Position numbers and translations under genes: made by a program. From CAYQDF01 sp964416175 (lineage in GTDB: Bacteria; Chloroflexota; Anaerolineae; Anaerolineales; UBA4823), in contig CAYQDF010000005.1 of NCBI GenBank assembly GCA_964416175.1, positions 1-64,000 on the forward strand: 64,000 bases of DNA, written 5' to 3'. The notes below the pieces were generated by a model. That model saw only the letters and a program-made list of their open reading frames with translations, ran no database searches and was not told where the DNA came from. Shown in pieces: positions 25,794 through 33,704 of the stretch (the stretch's first letter is position 1; every line of letters begins with the position of its first letter).

Positions 25794-26318
25794 ATGGAAA
25801 CCATCCCAACACCCCAGATAAACCAGCCAGCCCCGCCCTTCCAGCTCCCGGACCTGGAAGGCCGCCTGCACGCCCTGATGGACTTCCGGGGAAAGGTCGT
25901 CATCCTCAATTTCTGGTCCGCAGAGTGTCCCTGGTCGGAGCGGGTGGATCGGGACCTGTTTGATCTCGTAATGAGCTGGGGGACCGCTGTAGTCTTGCTT
26001 CCGATTGCGTCAAACGCCAACGAAGGGCTGGAATTACTGTCCACCACAGCGGCGGCGCGCGGTATCCCGCGCGTCCTGATCGATGCGGACCATCGGGTTG
26101 CTGACCTGTACGGGGCGCAGACGACCCCCCATTTTTTTGTCATCGATCGAGAGGGGGACCTGCGATACAAGGGCGCCTTCGATGACGTCACCTTCCGCCA
26201 GCGCACACCACGCGTACAATATCTGAAATCGGCGGTCGAAGCGGTCTTGGCTGGCCGTCAGCCCGAGCCGGCGGAAACGCCTCCCTACGGCTGCGCCCTG
26301 GTCCGATTTTCACTCTAG
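25794..26318 (+). CDS. thioredoxin-fold redoxin (AhpC/TSA-like)
   Basis: A 174-residue cytoplasmic thioredoxin-fold protein: PPFQLPDLEGRLHALMDFRGKVVI split over residues 12-35, then NFWSAECPWS. It has a single active-site Cys (CPWS) instead of CxxC, and a second Cys in the C-terminal PPYGCALVRF. This is typical of a subgroup of peroxiredoxin-like proteins in which the C-terminal Cys may be resolving. A conserved TTPHFFVIDREG marks the cis-Pro loop. A leaderless start is predicted. Substrate unknown; peroxide or disulfide reduction is inferred. Confidence 0.8.
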   Translation: METIPTPQINQPAPPFQLPDLEGRLHALMDFRGKVVILNFWSAECPWSERVDRDLFDLVMSWGTAVVLLPIASNANEGLELLSTTAAARGIPRVLIDADHRVADLYGAQTTPHFFVIDREGDLRYKGAFDDVTFRQRTPRVQYLKSAVEAVLAGRQPEPAETPPYGCALVRFSL

Positions 26319-26414
26319 AAGCTATCTCAAGAATAATGGGAGGATGGTGTTTTCAGCGGCTCCGCCGCCGAGAACACCACAACAACCCATTTTTGAGACA
26401 ACCGCTAGAAACTA
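26315..26414. mobile_element. MITE-like long hairpin between convergent genes
   Basis: An imperfect inverted repeat with arms of about 40 bases (left 26321-26360, right 26365-26404) and a tiny loop. The arms end in ATCTCAAGAATAATGGG and, on the complement, GTCTCAAAAATGGG. Flanking direct repeats CTAGAAGCTA (26315-26324) and CTAGAAACTA (26405-26414) look like a target-site duplication, and both neighbouring stop codons lie in them. It could equally be a large bidirectional terminator. No transposase is encoded. Confidence 0.45.
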
Positions 26415-27340
26415 ACTTCGCCCCTAGCGCGTAATTCTTGGGGGAGCAAGCAGGCATAGAGAAATTCATTCACCGGCGTCGGTACGTCCTTTTTCTTTCC
26501 CAGGCGGACAACGGCGCCGGCCTGGGCAGCCAGTTCTGAAGGCCTCCCCTCAATGATGTCGCGCTGCATCGAAGCCTGTACACCCGCCGGGATCCCATCG
26601 ATAAACTTCATGGTGCGGGCGACCGAATCCGGGGGAAGGTTCACCCCCTGCGCCACCGCGACAGCCAGGATCTCTTGCAGCGCCATCTCCAGCACAGCCC
26701 GGACTTCGGGTACGCTGCGCAGCACGCCCGCGGGCGCTCGCGTCACCGCTCCCACTCCGCTGAAGGCGGCGATGAACAGGAATTTCTCCCACATGGCTGC
26801 GCGGATATCGGGAGGGATCTCAGCCTTAACGCCGGCGCGTTCGAAAGCTTCCAGGAGGGACTGGCAGCGCTGAGTGGGGCGGTTGTCCAGCTCGCCGAAT
26901 ATCACATAGGGTTCAATACCGACATGCCGGATGTAGCCAGGTGCAGCAAGGATACTCGAGATCCGGCAGAGCCCACCGCCAACATGAGCATCGCCCAGGA
27001 CTTCGGCCAACTGGTCCGGGGCTTCGACTCCGTTGAGCAGCGGGACGACCAGGGTATCGGACCCGACCAGTGGGCGCATCTCTTGCGCAGCAGATGATAC
27101 CTGCCAGGCTTTCACCGCGACCAATACCACGTCCACCGGTCCGATGCGGCCCGGGTCGTCGGTGGCATTCACGGGCTGCAGAGTGAAATCGCCGTTAATG
27201 CTTTCAACTTTCAACCCCTGGTGCCGCAACGCCTGCAGGTGCTCTCCTCTGGCGATGAATGTCACCGCTTCTCCGGCTTGCGCCAGCCGGCCCCCGAAGT
27301 AACCTCCTACAGCCCCCGCTCCAAATACGGCGATTCTCAT
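26405..27340 (-). CDS. panE: 2-dehydropantoate 2-reductase
   Basis: A 311-residue enzyme that reduces ketopantoate to pantoate with NADPH in pantothenate/CoA synthesis. The N-terminal dinucleotide motif is FGAGAVGGYFGGRLAQAG at residues 5-22. The catalytic-type Lys is in VDVVLVAVKAWQ, and AAMWEKFLFIAAFSGVGAVT fits the helical C-terminal ketopantoate reductase domain. AGGAGGT sits 7 bases before the ATG. Other members of the family act on related 2-oxo acids; no other panB, panC or panD gene is near, so the assignment rests on the sequence. Confidence 0.88.
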   Translation of the reverse strand: MRIAVFGAGAVGGYFGGRLAQAGEAVTFIARGEHLQALRHQGLKVESINGDFTLQPVNATDDPGRIGPVDVVLVAVKAWQVSSAAQEMRPLVGSDTLVVPLLNGVEAPDQLAEVLGDAHVGGGLCRISSILAAPGYIRHVGIEPYVIFGELDNRPTQRCQSLLEAFERAGVKAEIPPDIRAAMWEKFLFIAAFSGVGAVTRAPAGVLRSVPEVRAVLEMALQEILAVAVAQGVNLPPDSVARTMKFIDGIPAGVQASMQRDIIEGRPSELAAQAGAVVRLGKKKDVPTPVNEFLYACLLPQELRARGEVSF

Positions 27341-27463
27341 CCGCTATACCTCCTGTAAAGTTGTGATTACCCTGCGGTTGTGGGCTGACAAAACGCGCAT
27401 CCGGGATTATATCCTAACCGGCGCGGCCTACCGGCTGTCGGGCGATCGACTCAAGACGGCTCT

Positions 27464-27493
27464 TTGGTTGCCTTTTGAAAAATAGGGTAGAAT
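27464..27493 (+). promoter_or_regulatory. putative promoter TTGGTT-N18-TAGAAT
   Basis: Lies about 50 bases ahead of the LysM membrane protein gene in the 202-base space after panE. The rest of that space holds no recognisable gene. Confidence 0.45.
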
Positions 27494-27542
27494 TTAAACC
27501 AGTGTTCTGCTTTTTGAGCAGGCCCTGTGAAGAGGACAAATT

Positions 27543-28292
27543 ATGAGCGACAAAGACTCAGCCCAAAATGTGATCGAGTCCTACCGGAAGAGACGGCAGC
27601 AGACTGCGCCCTTTCTAATCGGGGGGCTGGCGATCGTGCTGGTAGCGGTCGGCATCGTCGCCCTGGTCCTGTGGCTTTCCGGCGGGAACCTGCCGGCGAT
27701 CTCACTGTTCGCCAGCCCGACCCCAACTGCCACCGAGACAGCCACTCCCACCGCGACAGGTACTGCCACCCCCACGCCGACAGATACCCCCACGGTGACC
27801 GAAACGCCCACCGTTTCCACCACTCCCACGGCGGCTGGACCCTTCGTGTACGTCGTCGTTGAGGGCGATACCCTCGATACGATCGCCACGAAGTTCGGCG
27901 TGGACGTCCTGGTGCTGATGGCATTGAACAATATGACTGACAGCCTGATCCGGGTCGGCGACGAGCTCCTGATCCCGAACCCGGACCTTTCCCTGGCATC
28001 TCCCACGCCCATCCCCACCGGTTTCCGAGGGAACATTGAATACCGCGTCGCACTCGGCGACACGCTGGAGATCATCGCCGCCAGGTTCTTCAGCACGGTG
28101 GACGCCATCCTGGATGCCAACGATGAGCTGGAGAACGCCAACGAGATCTTCGTGGGACAGGTCCTGATCATCCCCTACGGCATTGCCACTCCGGTGCCCA
28201 CCAGCACGCCGCGCCCCTCCCTGACCCTGACCGCCGGCGCGATCTTGACGCCCTCAGCAACGCCGGGGGTGACAGCCACTCCCACCCAATAG
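27543..28292 (+). CDS. membrane-anchored double-LysM protein
   Basis: A 249-residue protein. A cytoplasmic N-terminus of 22 residues is followed by one membrane segment (residues 23-46) and a Thr/Pro linker with repeated TPT units. Two LysM domains follow, YVVVEGDTLDTIATKFGVD near 100-145 and YRVALGDTLEIIAARFFST near 168-212. A second Thr/Pro tail ends the protein. LysM binds the glycan backbone of peptidoglycan, so this probably ties the membrane to the wall. No catalytic domain is present. AGAGGAC lies ahead of the ATG. Confidence 0.85.
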   Translation: MSDKDSAQNVIESYRKRRQQTAPFLIGGLAIVLVAVGIVALVLWLSGGNLPAISLFASPTPTATETATPTATGTATPTPTDTPTVTETPTVSTTPTAAGPFVYVVVEGDTLDTIATKFGVDVLVLMALNNMTDSLIRVGDELLIPNPDLSLASPTPIPTGFRGNIEYRVALGDTLEIIAARFFSTVDAILDANDELENANEIFVGQVLIIPYGIATPVPTSTPRPSLTLTAGAILTPSATPGVTATPTQ

Positions 28293-28321
28293 GTTTTCTT
28301 CCTTCACATAGATCTTCATGT

Positions 28322-28343
28322 TGCCGCGCTTGACTGCGCGGCA
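28322..28343. terminator. hairpin terminator between convergent genes
   Basis: TGCCGCGC (28322-28329) and GCGCGGCA (28336-28343) form a perfect 8-bp stem with a 6-base loop, followed on the plus strand by CAGCCTTTT. It lies just past the LysM gene and next to the stop of the CapA-like gene. Confidence 0.6.
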
Positions 28344-28350
28344 CAGCCTT

Positions 28351-29505
28351 TTAATCCCCCAGCTGCCGGCTCACCGCTTCGATTCGGTCCAGGATCTCCG
28401 CCGCCTCTTCTTCCCCGGCAATATGCACGCGTCCATCGGGATCGACGTGCGTCGGGATCAGCCTGTAGTCGATCAGGCGCTCCGCCCGGAAGTTGACCAA
28501 CAAGATCACACCCTGCTGGTGATCGGATGCCCAATCCTGGTCGAAGACGAAATTGCCCAGCCCGTAAAAGACAGGCACGCCTTCGATCTCCTGGATCGCC
28601 TGCACGACGTGGGTATGGTTGCCGACGACCAGGTCCGCCCCAGCCCGGACCGCCACCTGCGCCAGTTCGCGCTGGATGTAATTCGGCGTCGGCACGTCCT
28701 CCGGCCCCCAATGGGGCATGGCAATCACAACATCCGAAACGCGCCGGGCGTTCCGGATCGCCGCGTGTAAATTCTCCGGGTTCAAGATGGCGATCCCGGG
28801 GGACTCCTCTCCAGCGAAAGCCATCGGTTCGATCTGTCCGAGCGAAACAAACCCAAATCGCACCCCGTTGATCTCGACGACGACCGGCCGCAGGGCCTCC
28901 TGGTGGTCTGATCCTGCACCTACCGGGAGGATGCCGACGCGGTTAAGGTTGTCCAAGGTATCGAAGAACGCCCTGTCGCCGCAATTACTCAGGTTGCAGT
29001 TTTTGATGTGGTTGGTGGCGACGCTCAACAAGTCAAAACCGGCCCGGGCCAGGGCATCTGCATTCTCGGAACCGCCTGTCAATACGTAAGTTGGCACGCA
29101 GCCAGTGCGCGGCGAATAGTCCGTGATCGTCGCATTGAGCGTTCCGACTGCCAGGTCAGCCGCGCGGATCACTTCGGAGACTTCGGCATACGGGTAGTCG
29201 CTGTCACCGCGCGAGTCGATGGCGGCCTGCACGCAGCGGGCTGGAACGATCACTCCCGTAAACAGCAAGGTCGTAGTGGGTGCCGAGAAAGGTGTCGGGG
29301 GATCAGGGACGGCCGTGGTCAAGGCAGGTTGAATCACGATCGTGGGGAGAGGCGTGCCGCTCCTGGGAGCGGGAGGTGGGGATATCGGGGGGCTGCTGAC
29401 GACAGATGGCGTCTCCTCCAAATTCCCGCCGGGAGACAGGCAGGCTGTGAGGCTAAAGATGAGAAACAAGAGCAGGGGCTGGCAGCAGCGCACACGAAGT
29501 CTCAC
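28351..29505 (-). CDS. CapA/PGA_cap-family lipoprotein
   Basis: A 384-residue secreted protein. The signal peptide has lipobox SLTAC (Cys near residue 22) and a Pro/Ser/Thr-rich linker to about residue 80. The remaining domain is a metallophosphatase-like CapA fold: FDLLSVATNHIKNC, VVIAMPHWGPE and VVGNHTHVVQAIQEI carry the expected Asn/His ligands. Family members are linked to poly-gamma-glutamate or capsule assembly, though most are uncharacterised. The GTG start at 29505 is supported by TAAAAT (29519-29514) 8 bases before it. It lies 11 bases downstream of queG, possibly one transcript. Confidence 0.82.
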   Translation of the reverse strand: MRLRVRCCQPLLLFLIFSLTACLSPGGNLEETPSVVSSPPISPPPAPRSGTPLPTIVIQPALTTAVPDPPTPFSAPTTTLLFTGVIVPARCVQAAIDSRGDSDYPYAEVSEVIRAADLAVGTLNATITDYSPRTGCVPTYVLTGGSENADALARAGFDLLSVATNHIKNCNLSNCGDRAFFDTLDNLNRVGILPVGAGSDHQEALRPVVVEINGVRFGFVSLGQIEPMAFAGEESPGIAILNPENLHAAIRNARRVSDVVIAMPHWGPEDVPTPNYIQRELAQVAVRAGADLVVGNHTHVVQAIQEIEGVPVFYGLGNFVFDQDWASDHQQGVILLVNFRAERLIDYRLIPTHVDPDGRVHIAGEEEAAEILDRIEAVSRQLGD

Positions 29506-29516
29506 AAGACACCATT

Positions 29517-30677
29517 TTACTTGCCCAGAGCTGCCTCGATCTCTTTCAGGACCTCCGGGTCACGCTCGATCCCCCTCGCCTTCTCCAGGGCCTGCCAGGC
29601 CGGCTCTCCACCGATCTGGCCGAGCGCCCAGGCAGCGTGAGCGCGCACGAGCGGCTCGGGTTCTTCTTTGAGAACCCGAGCCAGGACCGGGATGGCAGCA
29701 GGGTCTTTCCGGTTGCCCAGCGCGACTGCGATGTTGCGCAGGTAGCCGCGCCGCCGAGGGCGCTCGACCGGGCTGCCCTTGAACTTCCGGTTGAAAGATT
29801 CCGGCGTGAGCCCCATTTCTCGGATCAGGTCAGGCTTTGGCACACCCGGGCGGGGAGCCAACGCCGGATGGCCGTGAGAAGGCGCAAACCGCAGGTTCCA
29901 GGGGCAGACCAGCTGGCAGATGTCGCAGCCGAACACCCAATCACCCATCTGCGGCCGCAGGTCCAGAGGTATCGGGCCTTTCAGCTCGATCGTCAGGTAG
30001 GAGATGCACCTCTGGGCGTCGAGCGTGCGATCGGGCCGGATGCAGCTTGTCGGGCAGGCTTCCAGACAGCGCGTGCACGCGCCGCAGTGGTCGGAGGTGA
30101 AGGGCAGGTCGGGTTCCAGCTCGATCCCGAGCAGGATTTCGGCGAGCAGCAGGTACGAGCCCTGCCGCGGGTGGATCAGACAGGTGTTTTTGCCGATCCA
30201 GCCCAGCCCGGCGCGCTGGGCCAGGTCGCGCTCCATGATCGGACCGGTATCCGTGTACCAGCGGTGCGGGACCGCTTGACCAACCTGCGCCTCGATGAAC
30301 GCGACCAGAGCCTCAAGCTTTGACCTCAGTACGGTGTGGTAGTCTTTCCCCCAGGCATAGGCGGCGACTCTGCCATAGATCTTCGAATCCGGGTCGTCAG
30401 CAGCACGAATTCCGGCGGCTGGGCTTGCCGGGGGATCGTGCGGCAGGCCAAGCACCAGGATAGACCGGCATTCGGGGAGGATGAGACGCGGATCCGCGCG
30501 CCTCTGGCGAGCGCGCTCAGTTGCCAGGTAGCTCATCTGACCGTGGCGGTCCGCGGCAAGCCAGTCCTGGTAGACATCGAAGTGCGTCGGGGGGTCCGGA
30601 GTGGTGACCCCCGCCAGGGTAAAGCCCAGGCGGCGGGTTTCGGATTTGATCCGGTCTTTCAGGGAAACGCTGCTCAT
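29517..30677 (-). CDS. queG: epoxyqueuosine reductase QueG with C-terminal HEAT-like repeats
   Basis: A 386-residue cobalamin-dependent enzyme that makes queuosine from epoxyqueuosine in tRNA. The N-terminal domain includes RAGLGWIGKNTCLIHPRQGS. Two 4Fe-4S clusters are marked by CGACTRCLEACPTSC near residue 195 and CDICQLVCPWN near 243. The last 60 residues form HEAT-like repeats (AIPVLARVLKEE, AHAAWALGQIGG), as in several QueG proteins. The other queuosine genes are not in the window. A weak -10 (TACAAC) 6 bases before the ATG suggests a leaderless start. Confidence 0.92.
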   Translation of the reverse strand: MSSVSLKDRIKSETRRLGFTLAGVTTPDPPTHFDVYQDWLAADRHGQMSYLATERARQRRADPRLILPECRSILVLGLPHDPPASPAAGIRAADDPDSKIYGRVAAYAWGKDYHTVLRSKLEALVAFIEAQVGQAVPHRWYTDTGPIMERDLAQRAGLGWIGKNTCLIHPRQGSYLLLAEILLGIELEPDLPFTSDHCGACTRCLEACPTSCIRPDRTLDAQRCISYLTIELKGPIPLDLRPQMGDWVFGCDICQLVCPWNLRFAPSHGHPALAPRPGVPKPDLIREMGLTPESFNRKFKGSPVERPRRRGYLRNIAVALGNRKDPAAIPVLARVLKEEPEPLVRAHAAWALGQIGGEPAWQALEKARGIERDPEVLKEIEAALGK

Positions 30678-30744
30678 GGATCGGTTGTAGGCCGGGTTTC
30701 CGTAGCCGGCGGCAGCCGAGAAGCCGCTCTACATATCCAGATAT

Positions 30745-31737
30745 CTACTCACAGGTCAGCGCGATCCCCACCTGGTCCGAGACCACTTCCGTGGGGGCGG
30801 TGATGTGGAACTGGACCCAGCCCTCGACGGTGCTCGTGATATTCAAGGAAAAGGCAAGCGAATGGGTCCCGGCATCAAAGGATTGCGTTGCTTCTCCAGG
30901 CAGATCAAAGATAAATCCCGGCGTGTCGCTGCCGGCGTCCAATCGGTAGGTGACGGTCGCGGCCGAGCTCAGCGTGAATGAGGCGGTGAAGTTGAAGATG
31001 TGCGGGCAGTCCTCCGGTGAGGCGTCGTCCACAGTCAGAGAGACGTTGGTGACTGCGCCGCCCCCACCGCCGCCTGGGGTGGCCGTCGGCGCCGTTTCCC
31101 CGCCGACCACGTTGATCTCCACAAACACCGCGAAATCGAAGTATTCTCCTGCGGCGTTGCGCATCTTCCAGAACCCGCGGTAATTGCCGGATATCTCCGG
31201 TGAGACCAGGTCCACCGAAATATCCACGGTATCACCGGGAGCGACGCTGGTCGTCAGGTTCACCGAAGGGGGGCCGGCCATTTGCACGCCGCCGAAGAAA
31301 GCCAGGGAATATTCTGGTGTCCAGGTCGTCGTGCCAGTGTTGATCAGCCGCCAGGTCTTGGTGAACGCCTCGCCGGGTCCAAAATTAGTCCCATCAGGGA
31401 TGGTGATATCCGCCCAGTATTCAGCCCGATCTCCCGACACACCGGAAGGAGGCTGCGTGAGCGCCGGAACCGTCCCCGTTGCAGGCGTCAATGTCGTAGA
31501 CAGGGTAGGCGTGGCAGTTGCCGGCAGCAGGGTTACCGCAGGGGTCGCCGTCAGGGTTGAGGTCGCCGATGGTTGTGCCAGCTCGGTCAGCCGGGCTTCC
31601 GCAGTCTGAGCGGCAGCTGTCAGCACCGCTTCAGGGGAGGTCGTTGGAGTCGCCTCTCCCGCGGTGGACCGGCAGGCAGCCAGAACCAGGCCAGTCGCCA
31701 GCAGCAGAATCATGGTAAACATGCGTGGTCTTTTCAT
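30745..31737 (-). CDS. lipoprotein with NBR1-type Ig-like domain
   Basis: A 330-residue secreted protein. The signal peptide has lipobox LAAC (Cys near 22), and a long Thr/Ala/Pro linker reaches to about residue 95. An NBR1/FW-type Ig-like domain follows, recognisable by ITIPDGTNFGPGEAFTKTW, NTGTTTWTPEYSLAFF and WKMRNAAGEYFDF. After a Gly-rich hinge, the C-terminal 100 residues form a further beta-rich domain (VSLTVDDASPEDCPHIFNF). The ATG at 31737 is chosen on GAGGAAGC upstream. It is the second gene of a tandem paralogous pair. Binding partner unknown. Confidence 0.8.
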   Translation of the reverse strand: MKRPRMFTMILLLATGLVLAACRSTAGEATPTTSPEAVLTAAAQTAEARLTELAQPSATSTLTATPAVTLLPATATPTLSTTLTPATGTVPALTQPPSGVSGDRAEYWADITIPDGTNFGPGEAFTKTWRLINTGTTTWTPEYSLAFFGGVQMAGPPSVNLTTSVAPGDTVDISVDLVSPEISGNYRGFWKMRNAAGEYFDFAVFVEINVVGGETAPTATPGGGGGGAVTNVSLTVDDASPEDCPHIFNFTASFTLSSAATVTYRLDAGSDTPGFIFDLPGEATQSFDAGTHSLAFSLNITSTVEGWVQFHITAPTEVVSDQVGIALTCE

Positions 31738-31751
31738 GCAAGCTTCCTCTC

Positions 31752-32909
31752 TCAATCAGTCCGTTCGATGCGCGCCGATCCCCAGACGACCAGGTCGTCC
31801 TCCGGCGAGCCATCTGCCAGGACGACCAGTACGAACTGCGCCACGCGGCCTTTATATCCCGATAAATCGAGTTCTGGCAAAAGCAGCGTACCATCACAGG
31901 ACTTCTTCCATTCCGCCAGGATCTGCACGGCATCTGTTTCTTTAATCCCGAACTGGAAGACAACCTGCCCACCCCCGCAGTTTTCCATAAAACCCAGCTT
32001 CGCCTTGAAGCGGTCGCCATCCTGGATGGTAAACTGGGGAAAGACGCCTGTGATCCGCCCGTCGGCTGCGTGCCGGGGACCGGTGACGAGCGCCACGCCG
32101 GAGCGCCGGCCGTTCTCCAGGATGAAATCGTCCTTCAGTTTGGCGACGCCGTTTGGATCGTCGTCCGCGCCGCCGAAGGCCAGGTACGTATCCCCGACGC
32201 CGCCGCCGCTGCCAACCCAGGTCGCAGCCTTGGCCTGGATGTTGAAATCGTACACGATAGGGCTGCCGGTCCCCACCTGGATCTTCACCCAGAAGTTCTT
32301 GTCCGCCTGGCTGCCCAGGCCGAAGACCTGGCCAGCCGGGTTGCGCAGCATCCAGTAGCCCTGGTAGGTCCCCGGCTCATGAGGAGCCTGGAGGTTCACC
32401 GAGACGTCGACCGTCTCGCCGGGAAGGACGGTCCCGCTGGTCAGGGGAACCGCAGGCGGACCGCCCAGGGAATCTCCTTCCTGGAAGACGACCGCGTAGC
32501 TCGAATTCCAGGCGCAGGCGCCGGTATTGCGCAGCTGCCAGGTCTTGGTGAACAGCTCGCCCGGATCGAGCACTGTGCCGTCGGGGATGGTGATATCCTT
32601 TTCAAAACCACCCCGGTCGCAGAACGCCTGGGTCTGCGTAGCGCCAGGTACCGGCGATCCGGTCCCTGGGACTTCGGGCGTGGCAGCCGGGGGTGTGGAA
32701 GTCAAGCCGGGAGGTCCCGGCGTGAAAGTCCCAAGCAGGCCGGTAGGGGCCTGCGTGAGCCGCGCCTGGACCGTCTGTGCTGCGTATGTGAGGACCAACC
32801 CATGGCCGGAAACCGTAGGTGTTCCCCCCTGAGGGAAATTGCATGCCGCAGCCAGGAAAGTGACGACCCCCAGTGTTACCCCGGTTCGCAAGGTGCAGGT
32901 CATATCCAT
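31752..32909 (-). CDS. lipoprotein with NBR1-type Ig-like domain (first of pair)
   Basis: A 385-residue secreted protein with lipobox AAAC near residue 23 and a Thr/Pro/Gly linker. The NBR1-type domain (ITIPDGTVLDPGELFTKTW, NTGACAWNSSYAVVF, GYWMLRNPAGQVFG) is clearly related to that of the next gene. Here the C-terminal region is different, a beta-rich domain with GDTYLAFGGADDDPNG and VQILAEWKKSCDGTLLL. A consensus promoter precedes it. The start at 32909 has AGGA about 10 bases upstream, with an alternative ATG two codons later. Confidence 0.8.
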   Translation of the reverse strand: MDMTCTLRTGVTLGVVTFLAAACNFPQGGTPTVSGHGLVLTYAAQTVQARLTQAPTGLLGTFTPGPPGLTSTPPAATPEVPGTGSPVPGATQTQAFCDRGGFEKDITIPDGTVLDPGELFTKTWQLRNTGACAWNSSYAVVFQEGDSLGGPPAVPLTSGTVLPGETVDVSVNLQAPHEPGTYQGYWMLRNPAGQVFGLGSQADKNFWVKIQVGTGSPIVYDFNIQAKAATWVGSGGGVGDTYLAFGGADDDPNGVAKLKDDFILENGRRSGVALVTGPRHAADGRITGVFPQFTIQDGDRFKAKLGFMENCGGGQVVFQFGIKETDAVQILAEWKKSCDGTLLLPELDLSGYKGRVAQFVLVVLADGSPEDDLVVWGSARIERTD

Positions 32910-32974
32910 GGCTGATATTTCCTGGTCTGCCGGAATCAATCACGTCGGTGCTCCCTTCTTCCCGGCAGGCAAGT

Positions 32975-33003
32975 ACTATACTTGTCTTTGGCAGGCGTGT
33001 CAA
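32975..33003 (-). promoter_or_regulatory. consensus promoter TTGACA-N17-TATAGT
   Basis: Minus-strand TTGACA (33003-32998) and TATAGT (32980-32975) are separated by exactly 17 bases. Transcription should begin about 60 bases before the first NBR1-Ig lipoprotein gene. Confidence 0.75.
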
Positions 33004-33111
33004 GTTGGATCGCTAACCACCCGAGGGCAGTGAATTGCCGGGGTGCCGGGTAAAATTGCAGATACGTAACTGTTGAGAGCAGGGACTCTATCCTGGTTGG
33101 AGGATGATCAA

Positions 33112-33609
33112 ATGGACGCAAATGCCTTTCGCCACCTCTACGAATATCACTTCACTGAAAATCGCAAGCTGTGGGATAGTTATATCACTCAACTATCCCA
33201 GGAACAGTTCACGCAAAATCCGGGCTACTCGCATGGATCGGTTCGAGACCAAGTCGTTCATCTCATGAGCGTGGATGATGCATGGTTCAGCGAATTGCGA
33301 GGCGTCGAACCTTCAGAAGCGGTCCCTCCCGCGAATCACGACGATCGGAATATCCTTCGCGCGCACTGGGATAGCATTGTACAAAGAATGCGGGATTATC
33401 TTGCAGATTTGCGGGACGATATGTTGTTCGAGAAGCCGATAGAAGAACCAGAAGAAGACAAAGACCTCCTCCTGTGGCAGGTGCTTCTCCATGTGGTCAA
33501 TCACGGTACAGATCACCGCGCCCAAATTCTCAGATTGCTAAACGATCTGGGAGTCAAGACAACGTCTCAGGATTACATTTTCTTCGTTTATGACAGCTTA
33601 CCACGTTAA
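33112..33609 (+). CDS. DinB-family protein
   Basis: A 165-residue helical protein of the DinB/YfiT-like four-helix fold. The likely metal ligands are the His in VRDQVVHLMSVDDAWF near residue 47 and the two His residues in HVVNHGTDHRAQI near 130-140. Members include bacillithiol S-transferases and damage-inducible proteins of unknown activity. The ATG at 33112 is chosen because GGAGG lies about 8 bases upstream. It stands alone. Confidence 0.85.
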   Translation: MDANAFRHLYEYHFTENRKLWDSYITQLSQEQFTQNPGYSHGSVRDQVVHLMSVDDAWFSELRGVEPSEAVPPANHDDRNILRAHWDSIVQRMRDYLADLRDDMLFEKPIEEPEEDKDLLLWQVLLHVVNHGTDHRAQILRLLNDLGVKTTSQDYIFFVYDSLPR

Positions 33610-33704
33610 GACACCATCCTGGCCATCGACGGCGATGCCATGACGGGCCACCGGGGGAACAAGGAGGGGTGGTGAGGGGAGTTTCCGAATGCTCTCACAA
33701 ATAG

